Below are positions 45,299 through 54,931 of a DNA stretch of 64,000 nucleotides, in pieces. Origin of the DNA: Flavihumibacter sp. ZG627 (lineage in GTDB: Bacteria; Bacteroidota; Bacteroidia; Chitinophagales; Chitinophagaceae); NCBI RefSeq assembly GCF_000814325.1, contig NZ_JPHF01000008.1, forward strand, positions 1 to 64,000. The letters run 5' to 3'. How positions within the stretch are numbered: the stretch's first letter is position 1; each line of letters begins with the position of its first letter. A model generated the notes under the pieces. It had not been told where the DNA came from. It made no database searches and was given only the letters and a program-made list of their open reading frames with translations. The position numbers and the translations under genes are program-made.

Positions 45299-46480
45299 TT
45301 ATTTAAGAACCTCAGAAAGTTTTTGCTCAAGATCAAATCCACGTAAGTTCTCAGCAATAATTATCCCCTGCGGATCGATCAGTACATTATAGGGGATGCC
45401 CTCAAATCCATAAACTTTAACTGATTCACTGTCCCAGAATTTCAGGTCGCTCATATGTGACCAGGCCAGCTTATCATCAGCAATTGCCTTTACCCATGGC
45501 TCCTTTGCTTTATCAAGTGATACACCAAGGATCGTGAAATTCTTGCTGCGGAATTTATCGTAGGCACGCACAACATTTGGATTTTCATTACGGCATGGGC
45601 CACACCAGCTCGCCCAGAAATCTACCAGAACATACTTTCCCTTGAAATCTGAGATTGAAATATTCTTTCCATTAACATCGGCCATGGTAAGGTCAGGTGC
45701 TGCTTTTCCTATCAGGGTTGTAGCCGCTTTCTGCTTTTCCATCTCTGCAGTTTGCGCCTGTTGCATGTCATAGGTTTGTTTCAGGGTCTTCACCATATTG
45801 TGCTCCGGAAATTTCTTTACGGCATCATTCAATAACAAATCAAAATCCTTAGCCGGCATAATGCGTGAAGAAAGTCCCAACGCAAATAAACTTACCGCAG
45901 GGCTTTTTGTGCTGCTTACCATATTCTTCATATAGCTGGTAAGAGCACTGATCATTTCATTCTTCCTGTTGGTGCTTGCCAAAACAAGACTATCTGATCC
46001 ACCAAATTGTTTCAAACTATCAAGCTGCATGAATACAGTATTGATCTCCTGACTCTCAACACTGTATTTCTGTATAAAATCCTGTAGTTCCTTACTTGCT
46101 GGCGAACCTTCAATAGTGTAGTACTGCTCCTTCTTTGACATGTCAAGGTTAACTGTCATGTCCTCAGAATCATTTACAATAAGCAGTACCGGCCCTTCCT
46201 CTACTGCCACCTGGTAAATACCCTCCTCTTTTGCTTTGCCATCAAGACTTACAGTTCCTTTGATGTCTTTCACAGTAGCTGAATCCAGAATCAACGGAAC
46301 TCCATCTCCACCAAAAGGGATTTCTTCCAACACCATTCTTCGTTTGTCGATCGGGGTTAGCTTATCAGCATTGCTGTAATTTACTTTTACCGTAAATGAC
46401 CCACCCGCACCTTTATCTTTACACTGCACAGCAAACAGTGCAATCAAGCCAACTAAAAACAGCTTTTTTGTTTTCATCAT
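45299..46480 (-). CDS. TlpA-like thioredoxin-fold lipoprotein with DUF4369
   Basis: 393 aa. The N terminus is a lipoprotein signal (LFLVGLIALFAVQCKDK; Cys20). Residues about 25-130 look like DUF4369 (FTVKVNYSNADKL, DSATVKDIKGTVSLDG, EGPVLLIVND), a helical middle follows, and the last 140 residues are a TlpA/thioredoxin domain (GKAAPDLTMADVNGKNISISDFKGKYVLVDFWASWCGPCRNEN with the CGPC active site, and GIPYNVLIDPQGIIIA). It probably reduces or isomerises disulfides outside the cytoplasm. This family often lies near SusC/SusD operons, but here it is on the other strand, separated by the terminator and repeat. Confidence 0.93.
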   Translation of the reverse strand: MMKTKKLFLVGLIALFAVQCKDKGAGGSFTVKVNYSNADKLTPIDKRRMVLEEIPFGGDGVPLILDSATVKDIKGTVSLDGKAKEEGIYQVAVEEGPVLLIVNDSEDMTVNLDMSKKEQYYTIEGSPASKELQDFIQKYSVESQEINTVFMQLDSLKQFGGSDSLVLASTNRKNEMISALTSYMKNMVSSTKSPAVSLFALGLSSRIMPAKDFDLLLNDAVKKFPEHNMVKTLKQTYDMQQAQTAEMEKQKAATTLIGKAAPDLTMADVNGKNISISDFKGKYVLVDFWASWCGPCRNENPNVVRAYDKFRSKNFTILGVSLDKAKEPWVKAIADDKLAWSHMSDLKFWDSESVKVYGFEGIPYNVLIDPQGIIIAENLRGFDLEQKLSEVLK

Positions 46481-46526
46481 TTCTTATTGTTCTTATAAAT
46501 TATTTAAACCCTTCTCATGTCAGTCA

Positions 46527-48014
46527 TCAGGAATTCACTGCAGCTTCATTGAGTTTTTTCTCCAGCAAGGAAGTGGTGATTTTCGGATCTGCTTTTCCCC
46601 GCGATATCTTTTTCACCTCTCCCATAAAAAGCCCGATCAGACCTTTTTTACCTTTTCTGTACTCAGCAACTTTATCCGGCATTTTATTCAGCACCTCGGT
46701 AACCCATTCCTCAATCTCATTGCTGCCAGCATTCTGTAACAAATTAAGTTCTGCAGCAATAGCGTACGGAGCTTTATCCGGGTTCTCCATCATTTTTGGT
46801 AACAGCTTTGATGAAGCCGTTGAAAAACTAATCTGCCCCGATGACACCAGTTCCACTAATGCTGCAAGCCTACCAGGTGTAACTGGCATTTGATCTATCG
46901 AAAAATTATTTTCATTCAACCACCCTCTGATAGGCCCCAGCAGCCAGTTTGCGACAGATTTATATTGATTTGTATGCCTGGCCACTGTCTCGAAATAATC
47001 CACCATTTCCTTTTCATCACTCAGCTGCTCAGCGTCATAGTGAGTAAGTTTGTAGCTACTAATATATCGCTGTCGAATAGCTTCAGGCAACTCCGGCATT
47101 GATGCTTTTATTGCGGCCAGTTTCTCTTCCGTTATGATGAATGGAGGAAGATCGGGATCAGGAAAATATCGGTAATCATTGGCTTCTTCTTTGGAACGCA
47201 ACGCGAAAGTAGTTCCATTATCCGCATCGAAACTTCTTGTCTGTTGCAGGATGGTTTCACCTCCCTCGGCCATCTCCATCATTCGGGCAGCTTCAAATTC
47301 AATGGCACGTTTCACATTGCGGATTGAATTAAGATTTTTTACTTCTACCTTGGTACCAAGTTTCTCTTCACCACGCAAACGGATGGATACATTGGCATCA
47401 CAACGCATGCTTCCCTCTTCCATATTGCCATCACATATTCCAAGGAAACGAACCAACTTGCGTATCTCCGTTACATAGGCATAGGCTTCTTCGGCACTAT
47501 ACATATCGGGATCTGAAACGATCTCAATCAACGGTACTCCTGCCCGGTTATGATCGATAGCGGTTTTGTGGGGATGAGCATCATGAATACTTTTACCCGC
47601 GTCTTCTTCAAGGTGTATATGGTGAAGACGAACAACCCGCTCCTTTCCATCAACGCTGATCTTTATTCCACCACCCTGGCAGATATTATTGATATGCTGT
47701 GAAGTCTGGTAACCTTTTGGAAGATCTGGGTAGAAATAATGCTTTCTGGCAAACCAGTTGGTTCGGCTTATCTCAGAGTCACATGCTATACCCATCTTTA
47801 TCGCAAAATCCACAGCTTCCCGATTTAGTTTTGGAAGAGTGCCTGGGTAGCCCAGCGTAATCGCACTTATATGTGTATTGGGATCGCCACCGAAACTGGC
47901 AAGGTCGCCACAGAATAGCTTTGTTTTTGTCTGAAGTTGGGCATGCACTTCCAACCCTATCACCAGTTCATATTTTTCTTCCAGGGATTTCATTCTATTG
48001 CTGCTTGTTTCCAT
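46527..48014 (-). CDS. gatB: Aspartyl/glutamyl-tRNA amidotransferase subunit B
   Basis: Converts misacylated Glu-tRNA-Gln (or Asp-tRNA-Asn) to the amide form with GatA and GatC. The ATG at 48014 gives 495 aa; another at 47993 (MKSLEEKYELVIGLEVHAQL) is also possible, while the TTG at 48023 is not needed. Motifs: IGLEVHAQLQTKTKLFCGD, NREAVDFAIKMGIACDSEI, FARKHYFYPDLPKGYQTSQ, HLEEDAGKSIHD, NRAGVPLIEIVSDPD, EGSMRCDANVSIR and the C-terminal YqeY-like tail domain (EYRKGKKGLIGLFMGEVKKISRGKADP). GatA and GatC are not in this window. Confidence 0.97.
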   Translation of the reverse strand: METSSNRMKSLEEKYELVIGLEVHAQLQTKTKLFCGDLASFGGDPNTHISAITLGYPGTLPKLNREAVDFAIKMGIACDSEISRTNWFARKHYFYPDLPKGYQTSQHINNICQGGGIKISVDGKERVVRLHHIHLEEDAGKSIHDAHPHKTAIDHNRAGVPLIEIVSDPDMYSAEEAYAYVTEIRKLVRFLGICDGNMEEGSMRCDANVSIRLRGEEKLGTKVEVKNLNSIRNVKRAIEFEAARMMEMAEGGETILQQTRSFDADNGTTFALRSKEEANDYRYFPDPDLPPFIITEEKLAAIKASMPELPEAIRQRYISSYKLTHYDAEQLSDEKEMVDYFETVARHTNQYKSVANWLLGPIRGWLNENNFSIDQMPVTPGRLAALVELVSSGQISFSTASSKLLPKMMENPDKAPYAIAAELNLLQNAGSNEIEEWVTEVLNKMPDKVAEYRKGKKGLIGLFMGEVKKISRGKADPKITTSLLEKKLNEAAVNS

Positions 48015-48132
48015 AAAGAGCAAATGTACCCAATCAGGGGCAAAGCTCCACCCGTGGCTGCCCTAAAAGCAAAAAGGTGAAAATGGGGGATGAACCTCCT
48101 TTTTTTCACCTTTTTGAATAGATTCTGAAAAA

Positions 48133-49302
48133 TCAAAGTTCTGCAGTCCTTAGTTTACGAGGTATCTTCAATTCCGCCTGTTGCTCCTTCCCTTCACGAA
48201 GATATTTCAGCGGCATCAACATTTTCTTAGCCTCCCTGGCTGCTCTTGATAGATCTACCAGTTCATTCACGCTGTTTATTTCCTTCCCATCAAAAGAAGT
48301 AATTACATCTCCTTCCTTTATACCAGCCTTTTCAGCAGCGGAACCCTCATCTACACCAAGCACCTTCACTCCTTTTCCATCCTCTGTATCCTGCGCCCGA
48401 ATGCCCAGCTTAGGCTGGCCACCACGGAAGAATTCAAACTGATTTGACATACCCTCTCTATCAAATCCCCTGTATTGTTCCAACTCTTCGAGGCGCTCCA
48501 GTTTATCAAGGCCACGTAGCCCCTCCAGCCCCTGCATTCTTTCCATATTAAAGGCCATGGCTCCTTCGCGTTTTCCGAGCGTAGCAGAGGCTTTTTTCTC
48601 CTTGCCATCACGGAGATACGTTATAGTTACTTTATCTTCAGGCTTATATTTCCCGATCGCTTTGGTAAGGTCTTCCGGACCTTCAATCTTACTGTCATTC
48701 ACCTTAATAATAATATCCCCTGCTTTTAATCCGGCCTTATCTGCGGCGGTTTCCTTATTGACCTCAATGATCTTTGCCCCATTATCCGACTTATCGGTAG
48801 CTACCCCAAGAAGCGCCTCATTCATATTAAATTCAAAAACACGTGTTTCTCCATCATCATTCCAATTCCAGTTTTGCCTTGGCTGACCCTGGAATGGTGA
48901 TCGTGGCGGCTTTGGTATTGTTATCCTCATGGTATTACCATCGCGAACAATAATGTTCTTTTTCATGATCGCGATCCGGTTGTCATCAAATTCAGCTAGC
49001 GGCTTTCCATTGACGGTGAGATTATCATCATTGATCTCGATCACCAACCTGATGTCCTCGCCTTTTTTCCCCTTGGCCCCTTTCGCACCTTTTTCACCCT
49101 TTTCACCTTTCGAACCCTTGGTAGAAAATTCCATCACATCGCCCCCCTTGCGCTTGATAATGATCTGATCATACTCACCAAGTTTCTCCGTGCGCTTCTC
49201 TGTACGTTTCTCTTTCTGCTGCCCAAAGGCCACTGTATCACTTACTGTCAGTATCCCCAGGCAAACTGCCGGAAGTACTAGTTTTTTAAAGATATTTTTC
49301 AT
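48133..49302 (-). CDS. Secreted protein with two PDZ domains and a collagen-like stretch
   Basis: 389 aa with a signal peptide (LVLPAVCLGILTVSDTVAFGQQ). Residues about 63-83 are seven Gly-X-Y triplets (GSKGEKGEKGAKGAKGKKG). Two PDZ domains follow, about 165-245 (LLGVATDKSDNGAKIIEVNK, AADKAGLKAGDIIIKVNDSK) and about 290-375 (LGIRAQDTEDGKGVKVLGVDE, AAEKAGIKEGDVITSFDGK). No protease catalytic triad is present, so this is a PDZ-only protein, probably binding partners in the periplasm. A palindrome resembling BlaI/MecI-type operators lies just upstream, so the gene may belong to a BlaI regulon. Function unknown. Confidence 0.85.
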   Translation of the reverse strand: MKNIFKKLVLPAVCLGILTVSDTVAFGQQKEKRTEKRTEKLGEYDQIIIKRKGGDVMEFSTKGSKGEKGEKGAKGAKGKKGEDIRLVIEINDDNLTVNGKPLAEFDDNRIAIMKKNIIVRDGNTMRITIPKPPRSPFQGQPRQNWNWNDDGETRVFEFNMNEALLGVATDKSDNGAKIIEVNKETAADKAGLKAGDIIIKVNDSKIEGPEDLTKAIGKYKPEDKVTITYLRDGKEKKASATLGKREGAMAFNMERMQGLEGLRGLDKLERLEELEQYRGFDREGMSNQFEFFRGGQPKLGIRAQDTEDGKGVKVLGVDEGSAAEKAGIKEGDVITSFDGKEINSVNELVDLSRAAREAKKMLMPLKYLREGKEQQAELKIPRKLRTAEL

Positions 49303-49312
49303 TTACGGCGTT

Positions 49313-49362
49313 TTTCGTAGTTCAAATATAATGTGATTTTCTGAACTACGAAATATTTCGGA
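49313..49362 (-). promoter_or_regulatory. BlaI/MecI-like operator region upstream of the PDZ gene
   Basis: TTTCGTAGTTCA (49313-49324) and TGAACTACGAAA (49342-49353) are perfect 12-bp reverse complements 17 bp apart. The right arm continues into TACGAAA-TA-TTTCGGA (49347-49362), a near-perfect palindrome. TACGAAA/TTTCGTA half-sites resemble operators seen near BlaI-type repressors in Bacteroidota. The block lies 10-60 bp before the PDZ gene start. Confidence 0.5.
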
Positions 49363-49378
49363 AACGTTAAAATATGGA

Positions 49379-52012
49379 TCAGTTATTCAACAGGCCCTTT
49401 ATACGCGTTATCACTTTCGTCAGTCCGCCTACCTCCTGTCCCCCGGCAGTAGCGAGGTTTTTTTGTCCACCACCGCCCCCCTTTATCAGCGGAGCCACAT
49501 GCTCCTTGATAAGTTTACCGGCATCAAGTGATCTTGCAACCACTACCGCATCGGAAATTCCGATTGCCACAAATGGCTTACCACCAATATTGGCACCCAG
49601 CACAGCTACATAATCATTCAAATTATTCCTGAGATCAAAGCAGAGCTTTTTTAGCGCATCCGGATTGCTTACTTCAACAATATCACCAATGAAACTCAAC
49701 CCGTTTATGATCTCATCCTTTTTCAATAATTCATTCCTTATCCCAACCAGGGCCCTGTTTTCAAGGCTCTCCAATTGTTTCTTCAAAGCGGCATTATCGG
49801 CAAGGGTATTCTCGATCGATTTCTGTAATTCTTTCGGATTTTTCAATAATTCTTTCACGGCCTGGAGTTGCTCTAATTGCGCGCCCACCCAAGTTTCGGC
49901 AGCAATACCCGCAACTGCTTCCAGTCTGCGTACGCCCGCAGCAACAGCAGATTCATGCTTGATCTTTAAAAAACCGATCTCTCCTGTTGCATCCACATGT
50001 GTTCCTCCACAGAGCTCAATAGAATAATCTTTGTCCATCATCACTACCCTTACCAGATCACTATACTTCTCCCCAAATAATGCCATCGCGCCCATTGCTA
50101 TTGCCTCATCTTTAGGCATCTCTTCAATTTTCACGGGAATGTTTTCACGTATCTTCTCATTCACAATCCTTTCAATGCGCCCTAATTCATCATCGCTGAC
50201 TTTTGCGAAATGGGAGAAATCGAAGCGTAAATGTTCATCATTCACCAGCGATCCTTTTTGTGCCACATGGGGTCCCAAAACTTTTCTCAGAGCTGCATGC
50301 AGCAGATGTGTTGCAGAGTGATGTGCTTCAGTTTTATTTCTTTTATCGCGGTCCACTTTTGCGGTTACAATTCCGGAAATATTCACCGGCAACTTTTCTA
50401 CAAAATGGATGATCAGGTCATTTTCTTTTTTGGTATCGACCACACGAATGGGTTCCCCCTCAAACATCAGCACACCCGTATCTCCCACCTGTCCGCCACT
50501 TTCAGCATAAAATGGTGTAACCGATAAAACAAGTTGGAATGCTTCCTTGCCTTTTGCTTTTACCTTGCGATATTTCAGGACTTTTGACTCAATTTCCAAA
50601 GTATCATGACCCACAAACTGCATGTGTGCAGTTTCATTCAACACCACCCAGTCCTCGGTATCAATAGCTGTTGCGGCCCTGCTCCTGTCTTTCTGCTTTG
50701 TCATTTCTTTTTCAAAGCCCGCCTCATCTACTTCCAGGTTATTTTCGCGCGCAATTAATCTTGTAAGGTCAATGGGGAAACCATAGGTGTCATACAATTC
50801 AAATGCAGCAGATCCGCCCACTTTTTCAGATCCAGCGGTTTCGGTTGTTCGAATGATATCATCGATCTTTTTAAGTCCCTTATCAAGTGTGCGAAGGAAT
50901 GCATCTTCTTCTTCCTTCACCACTTTCGTAACGAAATCTACCTGGCTTTGTAGTTCAGGAAATACAGTAGCAAACTGTTTTGCAAGTACCGGCATCAGTT
51001 GATGTAAAAGCGGCTGCTTATAATCAAGATAAGAATAGTAATAACGAACCGCTCTTCTGAGGATTCTTCTTATCACATATCCCGCTCCTGTATTTGAGGG
51101 AAGTTGTCCATCAGCAATAGTGAATCCTATTGCCCTGATATGATCCGCAATAACACGAAAGGCAATATCAGGCTTAGAATCAGACTGCCCGTATTTTTTA
51201 CCTGTTATTTCTTCGGTTGCTGCAATAGTGCCGGTAAATACATCGGTATCATAATTAGATTGCTTGCCCTGTAAAACACGTACCAGTCGCTCAAAACCCA
51301 TTCCGGTATCTACATGCGTGGACGGTAATGGCTCCAGACTCCCATCCTTCTTACGGTTGTACTGCATGAATACATTATTCCAAATCTCGATCACCTGTGG
51401 ATGATCCTTATTCACAAGTTCACGGCCTGGTATAGATGCACGTTCTTCATCGCTTCTGCAGTCAACATGGATCTCGCTACATGGGCCACAGGGGCCAGTA
51501 TCGCCCATTTCCCAGAAATTATCTTTCTTGTTTCCAAATATGATATGGTCGTCTTCCACAAGCTTTTTCCATTCGGCCAGTGCGATAGTAGAAGGCGGAA
51601 GATTCTCTTTTGGATCGCCCTCAAAAACGGAGACGTATAACCGATCTTTAGGTAACTTGTAAACTTCTGTCAACAATTCCCAACTCCATGCGATCGCCTC
51701 TTTCTTAAAATAATCACCGAAGCTCCAGTTACCCAGCATTTCAAACATGGTATGGTGATAGGTATCAACACCCACTTCTTCCAGGTCATTGTGCTTACCA
51801 CTTACACGAAGACATTTTTGTGTATCAGCCGCACGCAGGTAGGGCGGTTTCTTATCGCCCAGGAAATAATCCTTGAACTGGTTCATACCCGCATTAGTAA
51901 ACAAAAGTGTAGGATCGTTCTTTACTACAATTGGTGCAGATGGTACAATTGTATGGCCCTTCGAGGCAAAAAAATCTAAAAACTGTTTTCTTATTTCAAC
52001 ACTTGTCAGCAT
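49379..52012 (-). CDS. alaS: Alanyl-tRNA synthetase
   Basis: 877-aa class II synthetase charging tRNA-Ala. The N-terminal core has HTIVPSAPIVVKNDPTLLFTNAGMNQFKDYFLG, HHTMFEMLGNWSFGDYFK and DTGPCGPCSEIH. The editing domain carries the zinc-site motifs HHSATHLLH (about 560) and CGGTHVDATGEIG (about 665), and the C-Ala region with GGGGGQKNLATAGG closes the protein. Starts at the ATG 52012; it diverges from the M23 peptidase. Confidence 0.98.
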   Translation of the reverse strand: MLTSVEIRKQFLDFFASKGHTIVPSAPIVVKNDPTLLFTNAGMNQFKDYFLGDKKPPYLRAADTQKCLRVSGKHNDLEEVGVDTYHHTMFEMLGNWSFGDYFKKEAIAWSWELLTEVYKLPKDRLYVSVFEGDPKENLPPSTIALAEWKKLVEDDHIIFGNKKDNFWEMGDTGPCGPCSEIHVDCRSDEERASIPGRELVNKDHPQVIEIWNNVFMQYNRKKDGSLEPLPSTHVDTGMGFERLVRVLQGKQSNYDTDVFTGTIAATEEITGKKYGQSDSKPDIAFRVIADHIRAIGFTIADGQLPSNTGAGYVIRRILRRAVRYYYSYLDYKQPLLHQLMPVLAKQFATVFPELQSQVDFVTKVVKEEEDAFLRTLDKGLKKIDDIIRTTETAGSEKVGGSAAFELYDTYGFPIDLTRLIARENNLEVDEAGFEKEMTKQKDRSRAATAIDTEDWVVLNETAHMQFVGHDTLEIESKVLKYRKVKAKGKEAFQLVLSVTPFYAESGGQVGDTGVLMFEGEPIRVVDTKKENDLIIHFVEKLPVNISGIVTAKVDRDKRNKTEAHHSATHLLHAALRKVLGPHVAQKGSLVNDEHLRFDFSHFAKVSDDELGRIERIVNEKIRENIPVKIEEMPKDEAIAMGAMALFGEKYSDLVRVVMMDKDYSIELCGGTHVDATGEIGFLKIKHESAVAAGVRRLEAVAGIAAETWVGAQLEQLQAVKELLKNPKELQKSIENTLADNAALKKQLESLENRALVGIRNELLKKDEIINGLSFIGDIVEVSNPDALKKLCFDLRNNLNDYVAVLGANIGGKPFVAIGISDAVVVARSLDAGKLIKEHVAPLIKGGGGGQKNLATAGGQEVGGLTKVITRIKGLLNN

Positions 52013-52053
52013 AAATTCGGAATGATTCTTGAGTGAAATTGTGCCCTGCCCGC

Positions 52054-52061
52054 TATATTTG
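52054..52061 (+). promoter_or_regulatory. Candidate -7 box of the M23 peptidase gene
   Basis: TATATTTG fits TAnnTTTG, with a TTG at 52029-52031 about 22 bp upstream as a possible -33 element, and lies 53 bp before the ATG at 52115. Confidence 0.5.
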
Positions 52062-52114
52062 TAAATAGCCGGTAAAGTGGTGCAAAGCTAAGGAAATGGG
52101 CTTTGCAGGCATAT

Positions 52115-53086
52115 ATGAAAAAGATCAAATATTACTACAACCCCAATACCCTCCGGTACGAAAAACTGGAAACCCCGCTCAGGGTCAAACTCCTGCGCGC
52201 ATTGGGTTTCATCGCCGCCTCTCTCGTAACAGCCCTGATCATTGTTTCCATCGCCTTCCAGTATCTCGATTCTCCTAAAGAAAAGATCCTTCGCCAGCAG
52301 TATGAGAAATCGAGAGAGAATTATGATCTTCTTTACCGTGAGGTCAACAAGATGCAACAACAGATGGCCGAACTGGAGAAGCGCGACAACGAGGTTTACC
52401 GTTCAATTTTTGAAGCCAGTCCTATACCCGATTCTGCTCGCGTAAAAGAAATGGAAAAGGCAAAGGAGATCCGTATGGTGCAGGCCATGGATGCCGATGC
52501 ACTCTATACCGGTGTGGTTGATAATATCAATAATCTTATCAAGCGCATCGCCTACCAGAACCGCTCTTATGAAGATATCCAGGGCTTTATCCGCAATAAA
52601 GAAGTGCTGCTGGCCGCTACCCCTGCCATCCAACCTGTTAGTAACAAAGATCTCAACCGGATCGCATCAGGATTTGGATACCGTATCGATCCTGTTTACA
52701 AAACGGTGAAGATGCATGCGGGACTCGATTTCGCCGCACCTCAGGGCACCCCTATTTATGCGACTGCTAATGGAACCGTTAAACTTGCCGGCAATACAGG
52801 CAATGGATATGGTAACCATGTGATCATCAACCATGGTTATGGTTATGAATCCTTATATGGGCATATGTATAAGATCAAAGGGCGCTCAGGTCAGCGTATC
52901 AAGCGGGGAGAGATCATAGGCTATGTTGGCAGCACAGGTAAGTCTACAGGTCCCCACCTGCATTATGAAGTGCATAAAAACGGTAAACGTCTCGACCCTG
53001 TTTATTTCTTCTATAATGACCTCACCCCCGAACAGTATGACAGGCTGCTGAAAATGGCCGCGGCAAGTAACCAGAGCCTCGACTAA
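52115..53086 (+). CDS. M23-family zinc metallopeptidase (membrane-anchored)
   Basis: 323 aa from the ATG at 52115 (MKKIKYYYNPNTLRYEKLE); the upstream TTG at 52103 is not needed. One membrane helix (about 29-48, ALGFIAASLVTALIIVSIAFQ) is followed by a coiled coil (about 55-95) and the C-terminal LytM domain: KMHAGLDFAAPQGTPIYA (H-x3-D zinc ligands, about residue 200), GNHVIINHGYGYESLYGHM and the HLHYEV motif (about 282). The full set of ligands is present, so it may cut peptidoglycan cross-links rather than act only as a regulator. The MerR-type gene follows 68 bp downstream. Confidence 0.93.
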   Translation: MKKIKYYYNPNTLRYEKLETPLRVKLLRALGFIAASLVTALIIVSIAFQYLDSPKEKILRQQYEKSRENYDLLYREVNKMQQQMAELEKRDNEVYRSIFEASPIPDSARVKEMEKAKEIRMVQAMDADALYTGVVDNINNLIKRIAYQNRSYEDIQGFIRNKEVLLAATPAIQPVSNKDLNRIASGFGYRIDPVYKTVKMHAGLDFAAPQGTPIYATANGTVKLAGNTGNGYGNHVIINHGYGYESLYGHMYKIKGRSGQRIKRGEIIGYVGSTGKSTGPHLHYEVHKNGKRLDPVYFFYNDLTPEQYDRLLKMAAASNQSLD

Positions 53087-53154
53087 TTTTCCCTTCCTGT
53101 TTTTTGTTTCCGGCCCTATTATTGATACGAACTCCACGTATCTTTAACCTATAC

Positions 53155-53772
53155 ATGAAGCCACAACCACAGATCAGCATGAACTTTGGATTCGATGAGC
53201 CGGAGATATCGGAAAAGGTCGAATCAAAAGCGCCGTCGGTGGATCAACCCATAAATGGCCGGCATGTTGAAAAAGTTGTGACAAAGGTTGCAGTTACAGA
53301 TGAGTCTACTATTCTAACTATCAGAAAAAAGCCCGGCCGAAAGGAAAAAGAAAAGGCCTGGAAATCTGCCACTCCCGGTAAAAGAGGGCGTAAATCACTG
53401 AAGGATATCAGCGCAGAAGCCGATCTGATTGAGATCCCAACCGATGAAGAGCTTTTCTCCAAACAATACTATAGCATAGGTGATGTTGCCAATATGTTCC
53501 GGATGAATCCTTCTCTTATACGCACCTGGACCAACGAGTTTGATGGAATGCTGCAGCCCAAAAAGAACAAGAAAGGCGACAGGTATTTTCGTCCCGATGA
53601 TGTTAAGACCCTACATCTCATCTATCACCTGATAAGGGTTAGAAAATTCACATTAGAGGGCGCCCGCGACCACCTGAAGCAACAAAAGAAAAAGACCGAA
53701 AAGCAGTTCGCTGTTATTCAATCTCTCCAGCAATTCCGGACTTTTTTGCTTGAATTAAAAGCAAGTCTCTAG
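53155..53772 (+). CDS. MerR-family transcriptional regulator with an N-terminal extension
   Basis: 205 aa from the ATG at 53155; a TTG at 53104 and an ATG at 53179 are alternatives. The first 100 residues are charged, Lys-rich and probably disordered. A MerR helix-turn-helix follows (about 104-175): QYYSIGDVANMFRMNPSLIRTWTNEF, PKKNKKGDRYFRPDDVKTLHLIYHL, ending in a coiled C-terminal helix (KKKTEKQFAVIQSLQQF). No effector-binding domain or cysteines for metal binding are present. Pairing with the M23 gene is common in Bacteroidota, but what it senses is unknown. Confidence 0.9.
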   Translation: MKPQPQISMNFGFDEPEISEKVESKAPSVDQPINGRHVEKVVTKVAVTDESTILTIRKKPGRKEKEKAWKSATPGKRGRKSLKDISAEADLIEIPTDEELFSKQYYSIGDVANMFRMNPSLIRTWTNEFDGMLQPKKNKKGDRYFRPDDVKTLHLIYHLIRVRKFTLEGARDHLKQQKKKTEKQFAVIQSLQQFRTFLLELKASL

Positions 53773-53840
53773 AGAGATTACCCATAAAACTTCAAGCTGC
53801 TTTATGCTGCATCGCGCAATTGATGTTTGAAGAACTTGCC

Positions 53841-54926
53841 TCACTTATTGGAAAGATACACTTCCTTATTCTCCCCCGCAAGATCAACCTGCAGCGATTC
53901 CATAAGCCTTAATACTTCAAGATTTATAAATTGCCTTAACTGGTTGAATTCCATGATCGGGATAATGGGGGCGTAATATTCAATATGGACGATGAAAGCA
54001 CTGGAAGTGATATCGCTAAGAAAGCATGTATATGATTCAATGGCGGGATGAGTCAATATATGCTTGATGCCCGCAATGGCATGGTCAAGTTTCAGAGAGC
54101 TGGTTTGGAGGCTCAATTCAAGATTCAGGTCAGCCCTTCTTTGGGTGCGAAGACTCAGGTTATCCATTATACTGTCCACCATCTGTTTATTCGGAACAGT
54201 TACAAAAGTCTTCTGATCAGTTCTGAGCCTGGTACTTCGCAGTCCGATCTTTTCAACAGTCCCTGTAATGTTCTGAACCTTCACCAGGTCGCCCACATGA
54301 AAGGGCTTATCAAAAAATATGATGAAGGAAGCGATAAGATTCTCCAGACTCTCCCTGGCCGCAAGGGCTAGGGCACCTGCTACGATACTAAGTCCCGCCA
54401 GGTAAGTGGTGATATCTTTCCCAAAAGAAAATTTGATAACGAGTAGTATGCCGAGAATGATCAATAATGCTTTGAAGAAATCCTTAAAAAAGACCACCAT
54501 CTGGTTGTCGGCCATATCTTCTGTAAGGTTTGCCCTCTGTTCCATCAGCATCGCTATAAAATCAATGATCCGTCGCATCAGCCAGATGAACGTCACTACA
54601 AAAATTCCTTTTGCAACACTATCAACAATCTTACGGAAGCTTACATGATAGATCTCAAATTCTAACTGTGATGGATACCTGAGTTTATCCAGCGCTATCA
54701 TGGTTATGGTAATCACCAGGAACACCTGCATCGGTTGCAAAAGAAGTTCCACGAAGGCTTTCTGGTCAATTTTCCAGGAATGCTGCTTGATAAGCTTAAA
54801 CAGCAGTTTCGATAAAACCCTGCTCAGGTAACGTTTTAGCAGTATTACAAACAGTATGGTGCCAAAGCATATTAAATAGGCTCTTACAGTATTATCGAGG
54901 ATCACATAATCAAGAATTTCATTCAT
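53841..54926 (-). CDS. MscS-type mechanosensitive ion channel
   Basis: 361 aa from the ATG at 54926 (MNEILDYVILDNTVRAYLICFG); the longer frame from 54980 overlaps the upstream gene and is rejected. It has four to five membrane helices in the first 170 residues, the pore-lining helix (about 180-210; TYLAGLSIVAGALALAARESLENLIASFIIFFDKPF) and the MscS beta domain (HVGDLVKVQNITGTVEKIGLRSTRLRTDQKTFVTVPN). It opens on membrane tension to release osmolytes. It starts 5 bp after the upstream gene's stop and is probably in the same operon. Confidence 0.93.
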   Translation of the reverse strand: MNEILDYVILDNTVRAYLICFGTILFVILLKRYLSRVLSKLLFKLIKQHSWKIDQKAFVELLLQPMQVFLVITITMIALDKLRYPSQLEFEIYHVSFRKIVDSVAKGIFVVTFIWLMRRIIDFIAMLMEQRANLTEDMADNQMVVFFKDFFKALLIILGILLVIKFSFGKDITTYLAGLSIVAGALALAARESLENLIASFIIFFDKPFHVGDLVKVQNITGTVEKIGLRSTRLRTDQKTFVTVPNKQMVDSIMDNLSLRTQRRADLNLELSLQTSSLKLDHAIAGIKHILTHPAIESYTCFLSDITSSAFIVHIEYYAPIIPIMEFNQLRQFINLEVLRLMESLQVDLAGENKEVYLSNK

Positions 54927-54931
54927 GTCAG

